From: JAEUMW01 sp963734295
GTDB taxonomy: Bacteria > Pseudomonadota > Gammaproteobacteria > Burkholderiales > JAEUMW01
NCBI GenBank assembly: GCA_963734295.1
Contig: CAVTGS010000012.1
Coordinates: 124,001-188,000, forward strand
DNA length: 64,000 nt
Direction: 5' to 3'
The notes beneath the pieces were generated by a model. It was not told where the DNA came from and searched no databases. It saw only the letters and a list, made by a program, of their open reading frames with translations. A program made the translations under genes and the position numbers. This document shows, piece after piece, positions 46,131 to 55,700 of this stretch. Within the stretch, counting starts at the first letter, position 1. The number at the start of each line of letters is the position of its first letter.

Positions 46131-46559
46131 TCAGGAATTGATGAACACGGCGGCGCTCACGTTGAAATACTTGGCGAGCTTGCCTGCCATCGCTGCGCTG
46201 ATCTTGCGCTTTCCCGCCAGGATGGCGGACAGATTGCTCTGCGGCACGATGTCGGCGAGATCGCTCTGCTTCAAGCCGCGCTGTTCGATCAGATAGCGCA
46301 GAACCTCTCTGGGCTCCGACGCTTCGATCGCGTGGTGGCTGGCGTCGTAGTCCGCCACCAGTTCGCTGACCAGATCGAGCAGGCCCGCCAGGGTGTGGTC
46401 TTCGTTGTCGCCGATGATATCGAGCAGCGAGTTCATCAGGGCCACGGTGCGGTCGTATTCGGCGTCATTGCGGATCGGGCGCAAACGGGCAACCCGATCG
46501 AACGCGGCCCAGGTTCTTGTCAGCGCCTTTACGTCGAGAGAGGGTGTGCTGCTCGTCAT
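46131..46559 (-). CDS. higA: HigA-type antitoxin, helix-turn-helix (142 aa)
   Basis: Second gene of a type II toxin-antitoxin pair, two bases after higB. A long N-terminal helical part (RPIRNDAEYDRTVALMNSLL, the HigA-type region) is followed by a Cro/CI helix-turn-helix with LIEQRGLKQSDLADIVPQSN and LAGKRKISAAMAGKLAKYF. ATG 46559 is chosen over upstream in-frame codons because those overlap higB without coding character. The protein should bind HigB and repress the pair at the palindrome upstream of higB. Confidence 0.88.
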   Translation of the reverse strand: MTSSTPSLDVKALTRTWAAFDRVARLRPIRNDAEYDRTVALMNSLLDIIGDNEDHTLAGLLDLVSELVADYDASHHAIEASEPREVLRYLIEQRGLKQSDLADIVPQSNLSAILAGKRKISAAMAGKLAKYFNVSAAVFINS

Positions 46560-46561
46560 GT

Positions 46562-46864
46562 TCAGACCTTGCCTTTTCGGTAAAGCTTGCACCATTGGTC
46601 GTAGTCGCGGTGATTCAAGACCCAGCGCAGGAAGATCTTCCTGTCGCGGTACCGCACGACGGCAATGACCCGATAGTTGTTGCCTCCGACATCGAACACC
46701 GTGTAGGGCGCGACATAGTCGGCACTTCGAAAGCATCGCCGCAGATCAGCGAAGTCAAGGAAGCGCGACCGCTCAGCAACGGTATGCCACGTACGCAACA
46801 CCTGCTCGGCTTCAGGATGCTTCTGCCAGAATTCGCGAAGCATCTTGAGCGAGATGATGTGCAT
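46562..46864 (-). CDS. higB: HigB-type toxin, mRNA interferase (100 aa)
   Basis: Matches the HigB_toxin family by layout: MHIISLKMLREFWQKHPEAE, LRTWHTVAE, DLRRCFRSADYV, NNYRVIAVVRYRDRKIFLRW and VLNHRDYDQW. These cleave ribosome-bound mRNA. Toxin-first order is typical of hig loci. The ATG lies only five bases from a plausible -10, so the message may be leaderless. Confidence 0.9.
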   Translation of the reverse strand: MHIISLKMLREFWQKHPEAEQVLRTWHTVAERSRFLDFADLRRCFRSADYVAPYTVFDVGGNNYRVIAVVRYRDRKIFLRWVLNHRDYDQWCKLYRKGKV

Positions 46865-46872
46865 GACCGACT

Positions 46873-46887
46873 ATATCAGCTTGATAT
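46873..46887 (-). promoter_or_regulatory. Palindromic operator in the higBA promoter
   Basis: ATATCA-GCT-TGATAT is a perfect inverted repeat with six-base arms, nine bases before the higB ATG. On the - strand it lies between a TTGTGC (-35-like) and TATAGT (-10-like) 18 bases apart, overlapping the -10. This is the position expected for autoregulation by HigA or HigBA. Confidence 0.6.
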
Positions 46888-47007
46888 GCGTCGGCACAAT
46901 CGGCCTCGCCGACTATGATCTGCAGCGGCGCGCGTTTGACCGTGCCTCGCCGTTCCGCTAGAGTCCGACGCCTAACAGACCTCGATCGGGTGGGGAGGAA
47001 AAAGATC

Positions 47008-47358
47008 GTGCGTGTCTCAATCTTTGCGATGGGCTTGGCGTCCGCGTTGTCCGCGGCCGTTCCGGCGCTGGCTGCCGAGGGCAACCCCTCGGCGGGCAAG
47101 CAGAAAGACTCCATGTGCCAAGGCTGTCACGGCATTCCGGATTACCGCACCGCGTTTCCGGACGTCTATTCGGTACCGAAGATCGGCGGTCAGCATGCGG
47201 CCTACATCGTCAAGGCATTGCAGGCGTACAAGAGCGGGGAGCGCAATCACCCGACCATGAAGGCGATCGCGGCCACCCTGTCCGAGCAGGACATGGCGGA
47301 TCTCGCCGCGTTCTATGCGGCCCCGATCGGCGCGCCGACCAGCGCTGCGGCGAAGTAG
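47008..47358 (+). CDS. Periplasmic cytochrome c, single haem (116 aa)
   Basis: GTG 47008 follows GGGGAGG. Signal peptide (VRVSIFAMGLASALSAAVPA, cleavage after LAA), then CQGCH (Cys37, Cys40, His41) and a class I cytochrome fold with KIGGQHAAYIVKALQAYKSG and a Met in HPTMKAIAATL as probable sixth ligand. It resembles one half of a cytochrome c4/c553. Followed 13 bases later by a related cytochrome, so the two may work together as electron shuttles. Confidence 0.88.
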   Translation: MRVSIFAMGLASALSAAVPALAAEGNPSAGKQKDSMCQGCHGIPDYRTAFPDVYSVPKIGGQHAAYIVKALQAYKSGERNHPTMKAIAATLSEQDMADLAAFYAAPIGAPTSAAAK

Positions 47359-47371
47359 GGAGGACGAGCTC

Positions 47372-47704
47372 ATGCTGAAATCCATCGTCCTCGTCGTCGC
47401 CTTGTCCGCAATGGCAGCCCCGGCTCTCGCGGGCAGCGCCGAAGCGGGCAAGCAGAAGTCCGCGCCGTGCGCCGCCTGTCACGGGGCGGACGGCAATAGT
47501 GCGGTGCCCGACTTTCCGCGCATCGCGGGCCAGCAGCCCGACTATCTCGAAAAGGTGCTGAATGACTACAAGAGCGGCGCGCGGAAGAACGCGATCATGG
47601 CGCCGCAGGCCGCAAACCTGACAGATCAGGATATCGCCGACCTGGCCGCGTATTTCTCGACCCAGAGCGGCCTCTTCGTGAAGAAGGCGGGACGGACGGA
47701 GTAA
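47372..47704 (+). CDS. Periplasmic cytochrome c, single haem (110 aa)
   Basis: Signal peptide (MLKSIVLVVALSAMAAPALA), then CAACHGADGNS (Cys33, Cys36, His37), RIAGQQPDYLEKVLNDYKSG, Met in AIMAPQAANL and DIADLAAYFSTQSGL. Class I, c553/c4-like. Its last 60 codons recur, without the haem site, at 51912-52100 on the far side of the ABC transporter operon. Confidence 0.9.
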   Translation: MLKSIVLVVALSAMAAPALAGSAEAGKQKSAPCAACHGADGNSAVPDFPRIAGQQPDYLEKVLNDYKSGARKNAIMAPQAANLTDQDIADLAAYFSTQSGLFVKKAGRTE

Positions 47705-47728
47705 GTTGGGGTATCGCACCTTCGCGCC

Positions 47729-48818
47729 TCACTGCCTCGACTGCGCGCTCCCCCGAAGATCCAGGGACAGCTCGGGCCGAAGACGGGCGCCGGTTGCCCG
47801 ATCGAATGCGTAAACCTTCGACCAGTCGACCTGCACATAGGCCGCGCCGCCGCTGACAAAGGTGGCACGCCCGGCGGCACGTCCGCGCAGCCGCTGGCCG
47901 TTGGCGCGGCAGACCACCCACAGGTCGCTCCCCGTGGTCTCGGTGATCAGTACCTCGGCGGCGAGCAGTCCCTCGCACGCTACGGAGCAAACTGCGAGGT
48001 CGGTGGGACGAACGCCCAGGACCACGTCACTGCCGGCCCACCCCGGGAGCAGATACTCGATGCCCGGCATCGGACCCAGCCCGTCTCGCTCGACGATGTT
48101 CATCGGTGGACTGCCGACGAACTGCGCGGCGAACAGGTTCGCCGGATCGTCGTAGACGGCCTTCGGTACGCCGCACTGCTGGATACGCCCGCCGGAGAGC
48201 ACCGCGAGCCGTCCCGACAGCGCCATCGCTTCCTCCTGGTCGTGCGTCACGTAGATCGTGGTGATGCCGTGCGACGCGTGCAGCCGCTTGAGCTCTTCGC
48301 GCATCTCGAGCCGCAGCCGCGCATCCAGGTTCGAGAGCGGCTCGTCCATGAGAAACACCTTGGGCCGGCGCACCAGCGCCCGACCGAGGGCGACGCGCTG
48401 CCGCTGCCCGCCCGAAAGCTGGCGCGGTTTGCGGTCGAGCAGCTCCGCGAGTCCGAGCATCTGCGCGATTTCCTGCGACCTCCTTGGCAATCTCTCCGGC
48501 TTTGCGTCCTCTCGCCCGCAGGGGAAAAGCGATGTTGTCGCGCACGCTCAAGTGCGGGTACAGCGCGTAGCTCTGGAACACCATGGCGACATCGCGCTTG
48601 CCTGGCGCAAGAGCGTCGATCCGCACGTCATCGAACCAGATGGCGCCTTCGCTCGGCGCCTCTATGCCGGCGACGAGGGAGAGCAGCGTGGATTTCCCGC
48701 AGCCGCTCGGTCCGACGAAGGTGAAGAACTCGCCGTCCGCGATCTCCAGATCGAGCGGGGCCAGCACGAGGTTGCCGTCGAAGTGCTTGGTGAGACCTTC
48801 GAAGCGGATGCGCGCCAT
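47729..48818 (-). CDS. Sugar ABC transporter ATP-binding protein (MalK/UgpC type), frameshifted near 48478
   Basis: Walker A GPSGCGKST, FQSYALYPHLSVRDNIAFPL, then after a one-base frame change LGLAELLDRKPRQLSGGQRQ, Walker B VFLMDEPLSNLD, switch VTHDQEEAM and a C-terminal TOBE region (GSDVVLGVRPTDLAV, DLWVVCRANGQRL). The frame break sits in AAGGAGGTCGCAGG; the protein is otherwise complete. Last gene of the transporter operon, six bases after permease 2. Convergent with the cytochrome gene. Confidence 0.87.
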
Positions 48819-48824
48819 GTCCGA

Positions 48825-49637
48825 TCAGCCCTTGACCGCGCCGGCGGTGAGTCCATCGACGATGCGGCGCTGAAAGACGAACGCGAGCACGGCGACCGGC
48901 AGCGTCGCGACGACGGAGGCGGCCGCGATCTCGCCGTACGGAATCTCGTGCAGCCCGGGGAACAGTGCGATCCCGACCGGAATGGTGCGCGCCTCCTCGC
49001 TCGCCGTGAAGCTGAGCGCGAACAGGAACTCGTTCCACGAGAAGATGAAGACGAGCAGTCCCGCGGCGAGCAGTCCTGGCGCCGAAAGGGGCAGCACTAC
49101 CCGCCACAGCGCACCGAGCGCGGTGCAGCCGTCGACGCGCGCGGCAATGTACAGTTCGCGCGGCAACGAATCGAAAAAGTGCGTGAGCAGCCAGATGGCG
49201 AGCGGAAGGGAAAACGTCGTATAGGTGATGACGAGCGCGGCGAGCGTGTCGCGCAGCCCCAGCGCGGCCAGCACCAGGAACAGAGGGCTCACCGTGGCGA
49301 TCGGCGGGAACATGGATATCGAGAGCACCGCGGCGAGGATGACGACACGATGGCGCACGCGAAGCATCGACAGGGCGAACGCGGCGAGCACGCCGACGCC
49401 GAGCGCGAGCAGCGTCGTGAGCGCCGCCACGATCGCGCTGTTGGCGATGACCCGCAGGAACGGATGGCCCGCGAAGATCGCCGCGTAGTGTTCGAGGGTG
49501 AGCCGGCTCGGCAGGAGCGGCGGCAGGGCAAGCAGCTCGGAGGCGGGCTTGACCGACGTCACCACCTGCCAGAGGAACGGGCCGAGGCAGTATGCCGCGA
49601 CGAGCGCGAGGCCGACCGTGCGGGCGATCGCGTTCAC
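48825..49637 (-). CDS. Sugar ABC transporter permease 2 (MalG type, 270 aa)
   Basis: Six predicted membrane helices and the permease EAA loop with PRELYIAARVDGCTALGALW followed by VVLPLSAPGLLA, which contacts the ATPase. GTG 49637 overlaps the stop of permease 1. The helix pattern and FSWNEFLFAL near the end are typical of the MalG/UgpE family. Confidence 0.92.
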   Translation of the reverse strand: MNAIARTVGLALVAAYCLGPFLWQVVTSVKPASELLALPPLLPSRLTLEHYAAIFAGHPFLRVIANSAIVAALTTLLALGVGVLAAFALSMLRVRHRVVILAAVLSISMFPPIATVSPLFLVLAALGLRDTLAALVITYTTFSLPLAIWLLTHFFDSLPRELYIAARVDGCTALGALWRVVLPLSAPGLLAAGLLVFIFSWNEFLFALSFTASEEARTIPVGIALFPGLHEIPYGEIAAASVVATLPVAVLAFVFQRRIVDGLTAGAVKG

Positions 49638-50491
49638 CGCAGCACGTTCCGCAGCAGCGCCGCGTACACCGCCGTCACCAGCGCCACACCGACGAATATC
49701 GTCACCGCAATGGCCGAGCCGTAGCCGAAGTCGAGCGCCTGGAACAGCGTCTTGTAGGCGTAGATCGAGAGTGTTTCGGTGGTGTTGGCCGGGCCGCCGC
49801 CGGTCAGCACGTAGATCGAATCGAACACGCGCAACGCGTCGATAGTCCGGAAGACGAGCACCACGAGGATCAGCGGGCGGAGCAGCGGCAGCGTAATCGT
49901 CCACAGCACGCGCCAGGCGCTGGCGCCATCGACCGCCGCGGCGCGATAGAGATCGCGGGGAATGCCCTGCAGGCCGGCGAGCAGCAGCAGTGCGACAAAG
50001 GGCGTCGACTTCCATATGTCCATCAGGATCGCCGCATGCAGAGCCAGCGTCGGGCTGCCCAGCCAGTTCACCGTCGTGCCGAGCAGGTAGTTGAGCACAC
50101 CGAGCTCGGGGTCGTACATCCACTCCCACATCCGGGCCGATACCGCCGTCGGCACTGCCCAGGGCAGCAGCACCACGCCGTAGAGAATCGCGCGTCCGCG
50201 AAACGGACGCTGCATGACGAGCGCGAGCACGAGACCGAGCACGAGCTCGAGCGTGACCGAGACGATGGCGAAGTAGAGCGTGACCCGAACGGCGTTCCAG
50301 AAGCGCTCGTCGGCGCCGAGCCGCCAGTAGTTGGCGAGGCCGATGAAGCGCGGCGCGTCGCCGAGCAGCGAGTGCTGCTCGAGGCTCAGCCACGCGACGT
50401 GGACGAGCGGGAACAGGGTGACGAGTGCGAGCAGCATGCCTGCCGGGAAGAGGTACAGCAACGGTCGGTCCGACCAGCGATCAGTGCGCAT
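49634..50491 (-). CDS. Sugar ABC transporter permease 1 (MalF/UgpA type)
   Basis: Six membrane helices, PAGMLLALVTLFPLVHVAWL at the N-terminus, WKSTPFVALLLLAGLQGIPR and the EAA loop DLYRAAAVDGASAWRVLW followed by ITLPLLRP. Tail contains LTGGGPANTTETLS, a common MalF-family block. ATG 50491 overlaps the end of the binding-protein gene by 11 bases. Confidence 0.92.
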   Translation of the reverse strand: MRTDRWSDRPLLYLFPAGMLLALVTLFPLVHVAWLSLEQHSLLGDAPRFIGLANYWRLGADERFWNAVRVTLYFAIVSVTLELVLGLVLALVMQRPFRGRAILYGVVLLPWAVPTAVSARMWEWMYDPELGVLNYLLGTTVNWLGSPTLALHAAILMDIWKSTPFVALLLLAGLQGIPRDLYRAAAVDGASAWRVLWTITLPLLRPLILVVLVFRTIDALRVFDSIYVLTGGGPANTTETLSIYAYKTLFQALDFGYGSAIAVTIFVGVALVTAVYAALLRNVLR

Positions 50492-51804
50492 TGGTGACGA
50501 CACGCTCGAGCTGAGTCTGCGCGGAGGTGAGCGCTGCGTCCGCGCGCTTGAGACCGGCGATCGCGGCGCTGAATTCGCTTTGCAACACCTGGGACACGCG
50601 GATGTAGGCCGGCGTCACCGGGCGCGGACGGGCCGAGGCGAACACCTGCTCGAGCGTCGGCAGCAGCGGCTCCGCGGCGAGCAGCTCCGGGTCGCGATAG
50701 AGCGCCACGCGCGAGGGCTGAAACCCGTAGCCGAGCGCGAGCACCTTCTGCGCTTCGACGGAGGCAAGAAAGGCGACCAGCTGCTCGGCTTCCGCCGGAT
50801 GGCGCGAATGCGCGTTCACCGCGAGATGCCATCCGCCGAGCGTCGCCGCGGGCGACCCGCCGGGAAAACACGGCAGCACCGCAACCCCCACCTTGCCGTG
50901 CCACGCGGGAGCCCGGCTTGCCGAACAGGCTCATGGCATAAGGCCAGTTGCGCAGGAACACCGCGCGTCCCTGGCCGAAGACGTGCCGGCTCGGCTCCTC
51001 GGTCGCGGTGGTGACCCAGGCCGGTGTTACAGCGTAGCGCTGCACCAGATCGGCCATGAAGGCGAGCGCCTCGCGATTGGCCGCTGAATCGACGACGACC
51101 TGGCCGTTCTCGAGCACGCCGCCGCCGTTGCTGCGCAGGTACTCGAGTGCGTTGCAGACGAGACCCTCGTACTGTTTCCCCTGCCAGACGAAGCCGAGAT
51201 GTCCCGGTTCGCGCGCCGTCACGCTCTGTGCGACCGCCACGAGCTCGGTCCACGTTCGCGGTGCTCCGACGCCATGCTGATCGAGCAGATCCCTGCGGTA
51301 GTAGAGCAGTCCCGCATCCACGTACCAGGGCACCGCGTAGAGGCTGCCTTGCCACGTCGCCGCATCCAGGGGGCCGGCGAAGAAGTCCGCGCGCCGCTCC
51401 GGTGGCAGCAAGGCCGAAACGTCGCGCAGCCAGCCCGCCCGGGCGAAGCCGGCGATCCAGATCACATCGGCTGCGAGCACGTCGAATGCCGGCGATCGCC
51501 CGTGCAGATTGAGGGCGTAGAACTGATGCTGATCGTCGCTCGATGCGGGGAGCGTCTGTTCGCGCACGGCAATGCCGGGGTGGCGGCGCTCGAACTCGTC
51601 CAACAGCGCGCGCATGGCAACCGGATCGCCGAAGAGCTTGCCGTGGGTGAACACGAGCTCGATCGCCGCGCGCGGTGCACGCCGCTCACCGCACGCGGCG
51701 ACGATCGGCGTCGCACACGCACCCAGCAGGAATCGCCGGCGCTGGGGTCGCTGCGGCATTTGCGTTGCTCGAGCGGTGACGGAAACGGGTCGAGTGCTCG
51801 GCAT
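50481..51804 (-). CDS. Extracellular sugar-binding protein of the ABC transporter, frameshifted near 50905
   Basis: Twin-arginine/lipoprotein-type leader (RPQRRRFLLGAC then IVAACGERR), then a family 1 solute-binding fold: ELVFTHGKLFGDPVAMRALL, DVLAADVIWIAGFARAGWL, YAVPWYVDAGLLYYRRDLL, RTWTELVAVAQ and AVFLRNWPYAMSLFGKPGS. A one-base change shifts the frame before VGVAVLPCFPGGSPAATLGG, which continues to the stop at 50481. The start is ATG 51804 or ATG 51759. Family members bind oligosaccharides, glycerol phosphate or trehalose-like sugars; the ligand is unknown. Confidence 0.85.
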
Positions 51805-51911
51805 GCCTGGGTCGTCCTGGCGCAAATCTTCAAGTCCTGGTTCGTCGCGGCTCGTTGAATTCGATGTCGACACTAACCGAAATGCAGGGTCCCGGTCCAC
51901 AGCTACGCCCG

Positions 51912-52100
51912 CGCCTGGCGGGCCAGCAACGCGATTATCTCGTCAGGGTGCTGAAGGACTACAAGAGCGGCGCGCGCAAGGACGGCATCATGGCACCCCA
52001 GGCCGCGAACCTGTACGGATCAGGACATCGCCGACCTGGCTGCGTACTTCTCGGCCCAGAGCGGGCTGTTCGTGAAGAAGGCCGGGCGCACCGAGTCGGT
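51912..52100 (+). pseudogene. Headless copy of the cytochrome c at 47372-47704
   Basis: Reads RLAGQQRDYLVRVLKDYKSG, GIMAPQAANL and, after one inserted base near 52014, DIADLAAYFSAQSGLFVKKA, about 85 per cent like the C-terminal 60 codons of the intact gene. The CXXCH haem site and signal peptide are absent. Same strand as the intact gene; the two flank the ABC operon. Confidence 0.7.
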
Positions 52101-52134
52101 TCGCGCCCGGGGTACGCGGGGCATTCTCCTCGTG

Positions 52135-52572
52135 TTATCCCCCAACGAGCTCGAATTCCACGTTGACGTTGTTGCGGGTCGCGTGAGAGTAGGGGCAGAT
52201 CTTCTCGTGAGCTTCTTTCGCAAGCGCGGCCAGATCGCTTTGGGAGAGACTCTTATCCTCGACGCGCATCTTTACCGAAAGGCCAAAGCCGCCGCCGTCG
52301 CGCGGCCCGATCGACACCGCGCACGTGACGGATGCGCGCGTCGCATCCTGCTTGTGTTGCTTCGCCACGAAGTCCAGCGCTCCACCGAAGCACGCTGCGT
52401 AGCCTGCGGCGAAGAGATGTTCGGGCGTGGTGGTGCCCGGCTTTCCGGGACCGCCCATCGCGGTTGGCACCGATAGGTCGCCGCGCACCGAACCGTCGCT
52501 CGCTTCGGTGTGTCCGTTGCGCCCTCCGGTCGCCGTCGCGGTGGCCGTGAAGAGAGGCTTGATGGTGTCCAT
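52135..52572 (-). CDS. ohr: Organic hydroperoxide resistance protein, OsmC/Ohr family (145 aa)
   Basis: Thiol peroxidase reducing organic and fatty acid hydroperoxides. Both catalytic cysteines are present: Cys61 (GYAACFGGALD) and Cys126 (KICPYSHATRNN), with the catalytic Arg near residue 18 and the Glu in TPEHLFAAGYAA. Full length. Start ATG 52572. Divergent from the TIR-CHAT gene; no OhrR regulator gene is adjacent. Confidence 0.93.
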   Translation of the reverse strand: MDTIKPLFTATATATGGRNGHTEASDGSVRGDLSVPTAMGGPGKPGTTTPEHLFAAGYAACFGGALDFVAKQHKQDATRASVTCAVSIGPRDGGGFGLSVKMRVEDKSLSQSDLAALAKEAHEKICPYSHATRNNVNVEFELVGG

Positions 52573-52749
52573 GGTTCTGACTCCTGAGATGAGACGAACG
52601 AGTGTGAGCGACAATACCGGCGCGCACCAGCAATCGCGCACCGGCTCCCGGTGTTGCGGTCGAATTGTCCTTCGCGCGCGCTTTCGGATCAATGCCGTGC
52701 CAGCCGGTACCCTTTCGGGGCTAGAAGTGCACTGGCGGCGGGGGCAGCG
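52573..52749. promoter_or_regulatory. Divergent intergenic region between ohr and the TIR-CHAT gene
   Basis: 177 bases that must hold the promoters of both divergent genes. Locally A/T-richer around 52590-52620. No clear operator palindrome or promoter match was found by eye. Confidence 0.3.
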
Positions 52750-55700
52750 ATGACCAGACTCTTCATCTCCCACAGCTCGCGCGGACGACGGCTTTGTCCG
52801 TGAGCTCCAGCAGGCCCTCGGCGACCTCAGGACGGACGCCTGGATCGATTCGCGCGAGCTTCTACCCGGCGGTCTGCTCGAGCCCGATATCGAGAAAGCG
52901 ATCGATGAAGCGGCGGCGTACGCCGTCGTCGTCAGCCCGGCGTCGCTCCAGTCACGATGGGTGGGGAAGGAACTGCGCCACGCACTCGAGGTGCAGAAGC
53001 ACGCGGGCAGGGAGAACGTTCCCGGTCTTCGCGCTCTCGCTCGACGATACAAAGCTCGGGGTGCTCGAACAGTTCTTCGACGGCGAACCGCTGTACATCC
53101 CGGTGAGAGCGACGCGGGCGGGGTCGAAGCGGCGATCGATCCGATCCTCGTGGCGCTCGGCAAACGGCTGCCTGCCGATATCGCGCCACCCCCCAGCCCA
53201 AGGCCGAGCCGCTCGAAGAGCTCGTGCTCGAACTCACCGACTTGAAGTTCCACGAGCAGGACGGCGTGCGCCGCGCCTCGGCCCGCGCCCGGCTGGTCTA
53301 TGAGCCGGCCACGCCGGGTCAGCGTGAAGTCTGCCAGCGCTGCAGAGCTGGCGCTTCGTCGCGCCGCTCGGCCCGATCGAGGCGGAGGAGCTGCGCTGGT
53401 ACCTGGAGAAGTACGCCATCTGGCCGAGCCACTACTTCCGAGACCGTGCGCGCAAGGTCGAGGAGAACCTCGTGGAGTGGGGGCGGCTCCTGCACGACGC
53501 GGCGATGCCGGTCGCCCACACCGCGAACGTCATGAACGCCTGGGCGCGCATCGACGGCCATGCCGGGCGTCGTTTCTCCGTCCACGTCGATGCGGCGCTC
53601 GAAGCCGGCTCGCCCGAGGCCGACGTGAAGGCCGCCCGGGAAGCCGCCACGCTCCTGCTCGGCCTGCCGTGGGAACTGCTCCACGACGGCGACGGCTTCC
53701 TGTTCCAGGGCGCGAAGCCCACGTCGCGTCCGCCGGCGGCTGCCGAACACGCGAGGTGCTCGACGTCCCGGTGGTCGCCACGCCCATCCGCATCCTGCTC
53801 GTCACCGCGCGGCCGGAGGACGATTCGTGCGGTTACATCGACCACCGGGCGAGCGCGCTGCCGCTGGTCGAGGCGATGGAAGTCGCTGCCCGGCTTGGTG
53901 CAAGCATCCACGTCCTCAGCCCGCCCACGCTGCCCGCCTTGCGCGAGGAGCTCGACCGCGCCCGCATGCGCGCGCGAGCCTTACCACGTCGTCCACTTCG
54001 ACGGCCACGGCGTCTACGACCGTACCGTCGGCCTGGGCGGGCTGTGCTTCGAGGACCCGCAGGACACCGCCAAGCTTGACCAGCCGTCGGCACGTCACCG
54101 TCTTCACCGAGCGAGCTCGGCCCGCTGCTGCGCGACCACCGCATCCCGCTCGTCTTCCTCGAAGCCTGCCAGACCGCGCAGGCCGAGCAGGCGTCCGAGT
54201 CCGTCGCCTGCGAGCTGTTGAAGGTCGGCGTCGCCTCGGTGGTCGCCATGAGCCACAGCGTGCTGGTGGAAACCTCGCGCCGCTTCGTCGAGGCGTTCTA
54301 CGATGCGCTCGCCGGCGGGCAAACGCGTGGGCGACGCCATGCTCGAAGGCCAGCGCCAGCTCAAGGACGACACCTTCCGCGGCCGCATCTTCGGCGCGGG
54401 CGAACTGCGGCTGGAGGATTGGTTCGTGCCCGTGCTCTTCCAGGAAAAGGACGACCCGCAGCTCTTCAAGACCACGCCGGCGAAGCAGACGGTGGCGGAC
54501 TTCCAGGACCGCGCTCGCGACTCGCCTCGGCGAACTGCCGCCGGTGCCGGAAACCGGCTTCATCGGCCGCAGCCGCGAGCTGCTGGCGCTGGAGCGGCTG
54601 CTGCGGCACGAGCGCTACGCCGTGGTGCGCGGCCAGGGCGGCGAGGGCAAGACGGCGCTGGCCGCCGAGTTCGCGCGCTGGATGGTGCGTTCGCAGCAGA
54701 TGCGCCGCGCCGCGTTCGTCTCGGTCGAGACGCACGGCAATCGTCGCGCGGTGCTCGATGCCCTGGGCCGCCAGCTGGTCGGCAAGGATTACTCAGTCGC
54801 CGCGTTCGACGATCTGGAAAGCGCGATCCTGCAGGTCGAGCGCGCGCTGCGCCGAGCAGTCCACGCTGCTCGTGGTGGACAACATGGAGAGCATCCTCCT
54901 GCCGCCGTTCCTGGCGGAGGAAACGCCGCGAGGCGCTCTCCGAGGACGCACGCCGCGAGCTGGACGCCATCCTCGCAGCTGTGCGCGCGGCTCAATGCCA
55001 AGGGCGACACGCGGCTCGTCTTCACCAGCCGCGAGGCGCTGCCTGCGCCGTTCGATGGCGGACCGACACCGGCGCGAACTGCACCGACTCGACCGCGAGG
55101 ACGCGGTGAAGCTGGTCGAGCGGGTGCTGAACGCCGCCGGTGGGGACGCCGGCGCTTCCGGTGACGCCGCGCGCGAGGAGATCGAGCAGCTCGTGGACGC
55201 CGTCCACGGCCACGCCCGCACGCTGGCGCTGCTGGCGCCGGCGTTGCGGGACCGCGGCGTCGAGGCGACCCGCGAATCGCTGGTCGAGCTGATGGCGGAG
55301 ATGGAGCAGAACGATTCCCCGGCAGCCGGGAGCAATCGGTCTTCGCCAGCGTCGAGCTTTCCCTGCGACGGATGTCGCCAGCGAACCGGGAAGGGCGCGC
55401 GTGCTCGGGGTGTTTCACGGCGGTGTTCAAGTCTGGAAGTGCTCCGCGCTGATGATGCAGTGGGAAAGGCAGGACGTTGACTCGCTGGCGCAGCGAGCTG
55501 GTCGAGACGGGGCTGGCGACGCCGAACCGCTACAACCATCGTCACGCTCGATCCCGCGCTCTGCCCCTACCTGCGCGGCCGAGTCGAACGCGGCGGAACG
55601 CGAGGCGCTGACGGCCCGTGGGTCGAGGCGATGCGTGCATATGTCGACGTTCCTCGTGCACGCAGCAGCGACCAGAACACCGAGAGTCGCGGCGACGCTG

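Noticed and set aside
51912..52100. Functional third cytochrome c
   Set aside because: No CXXCH site, no signal peptide and a frame break.
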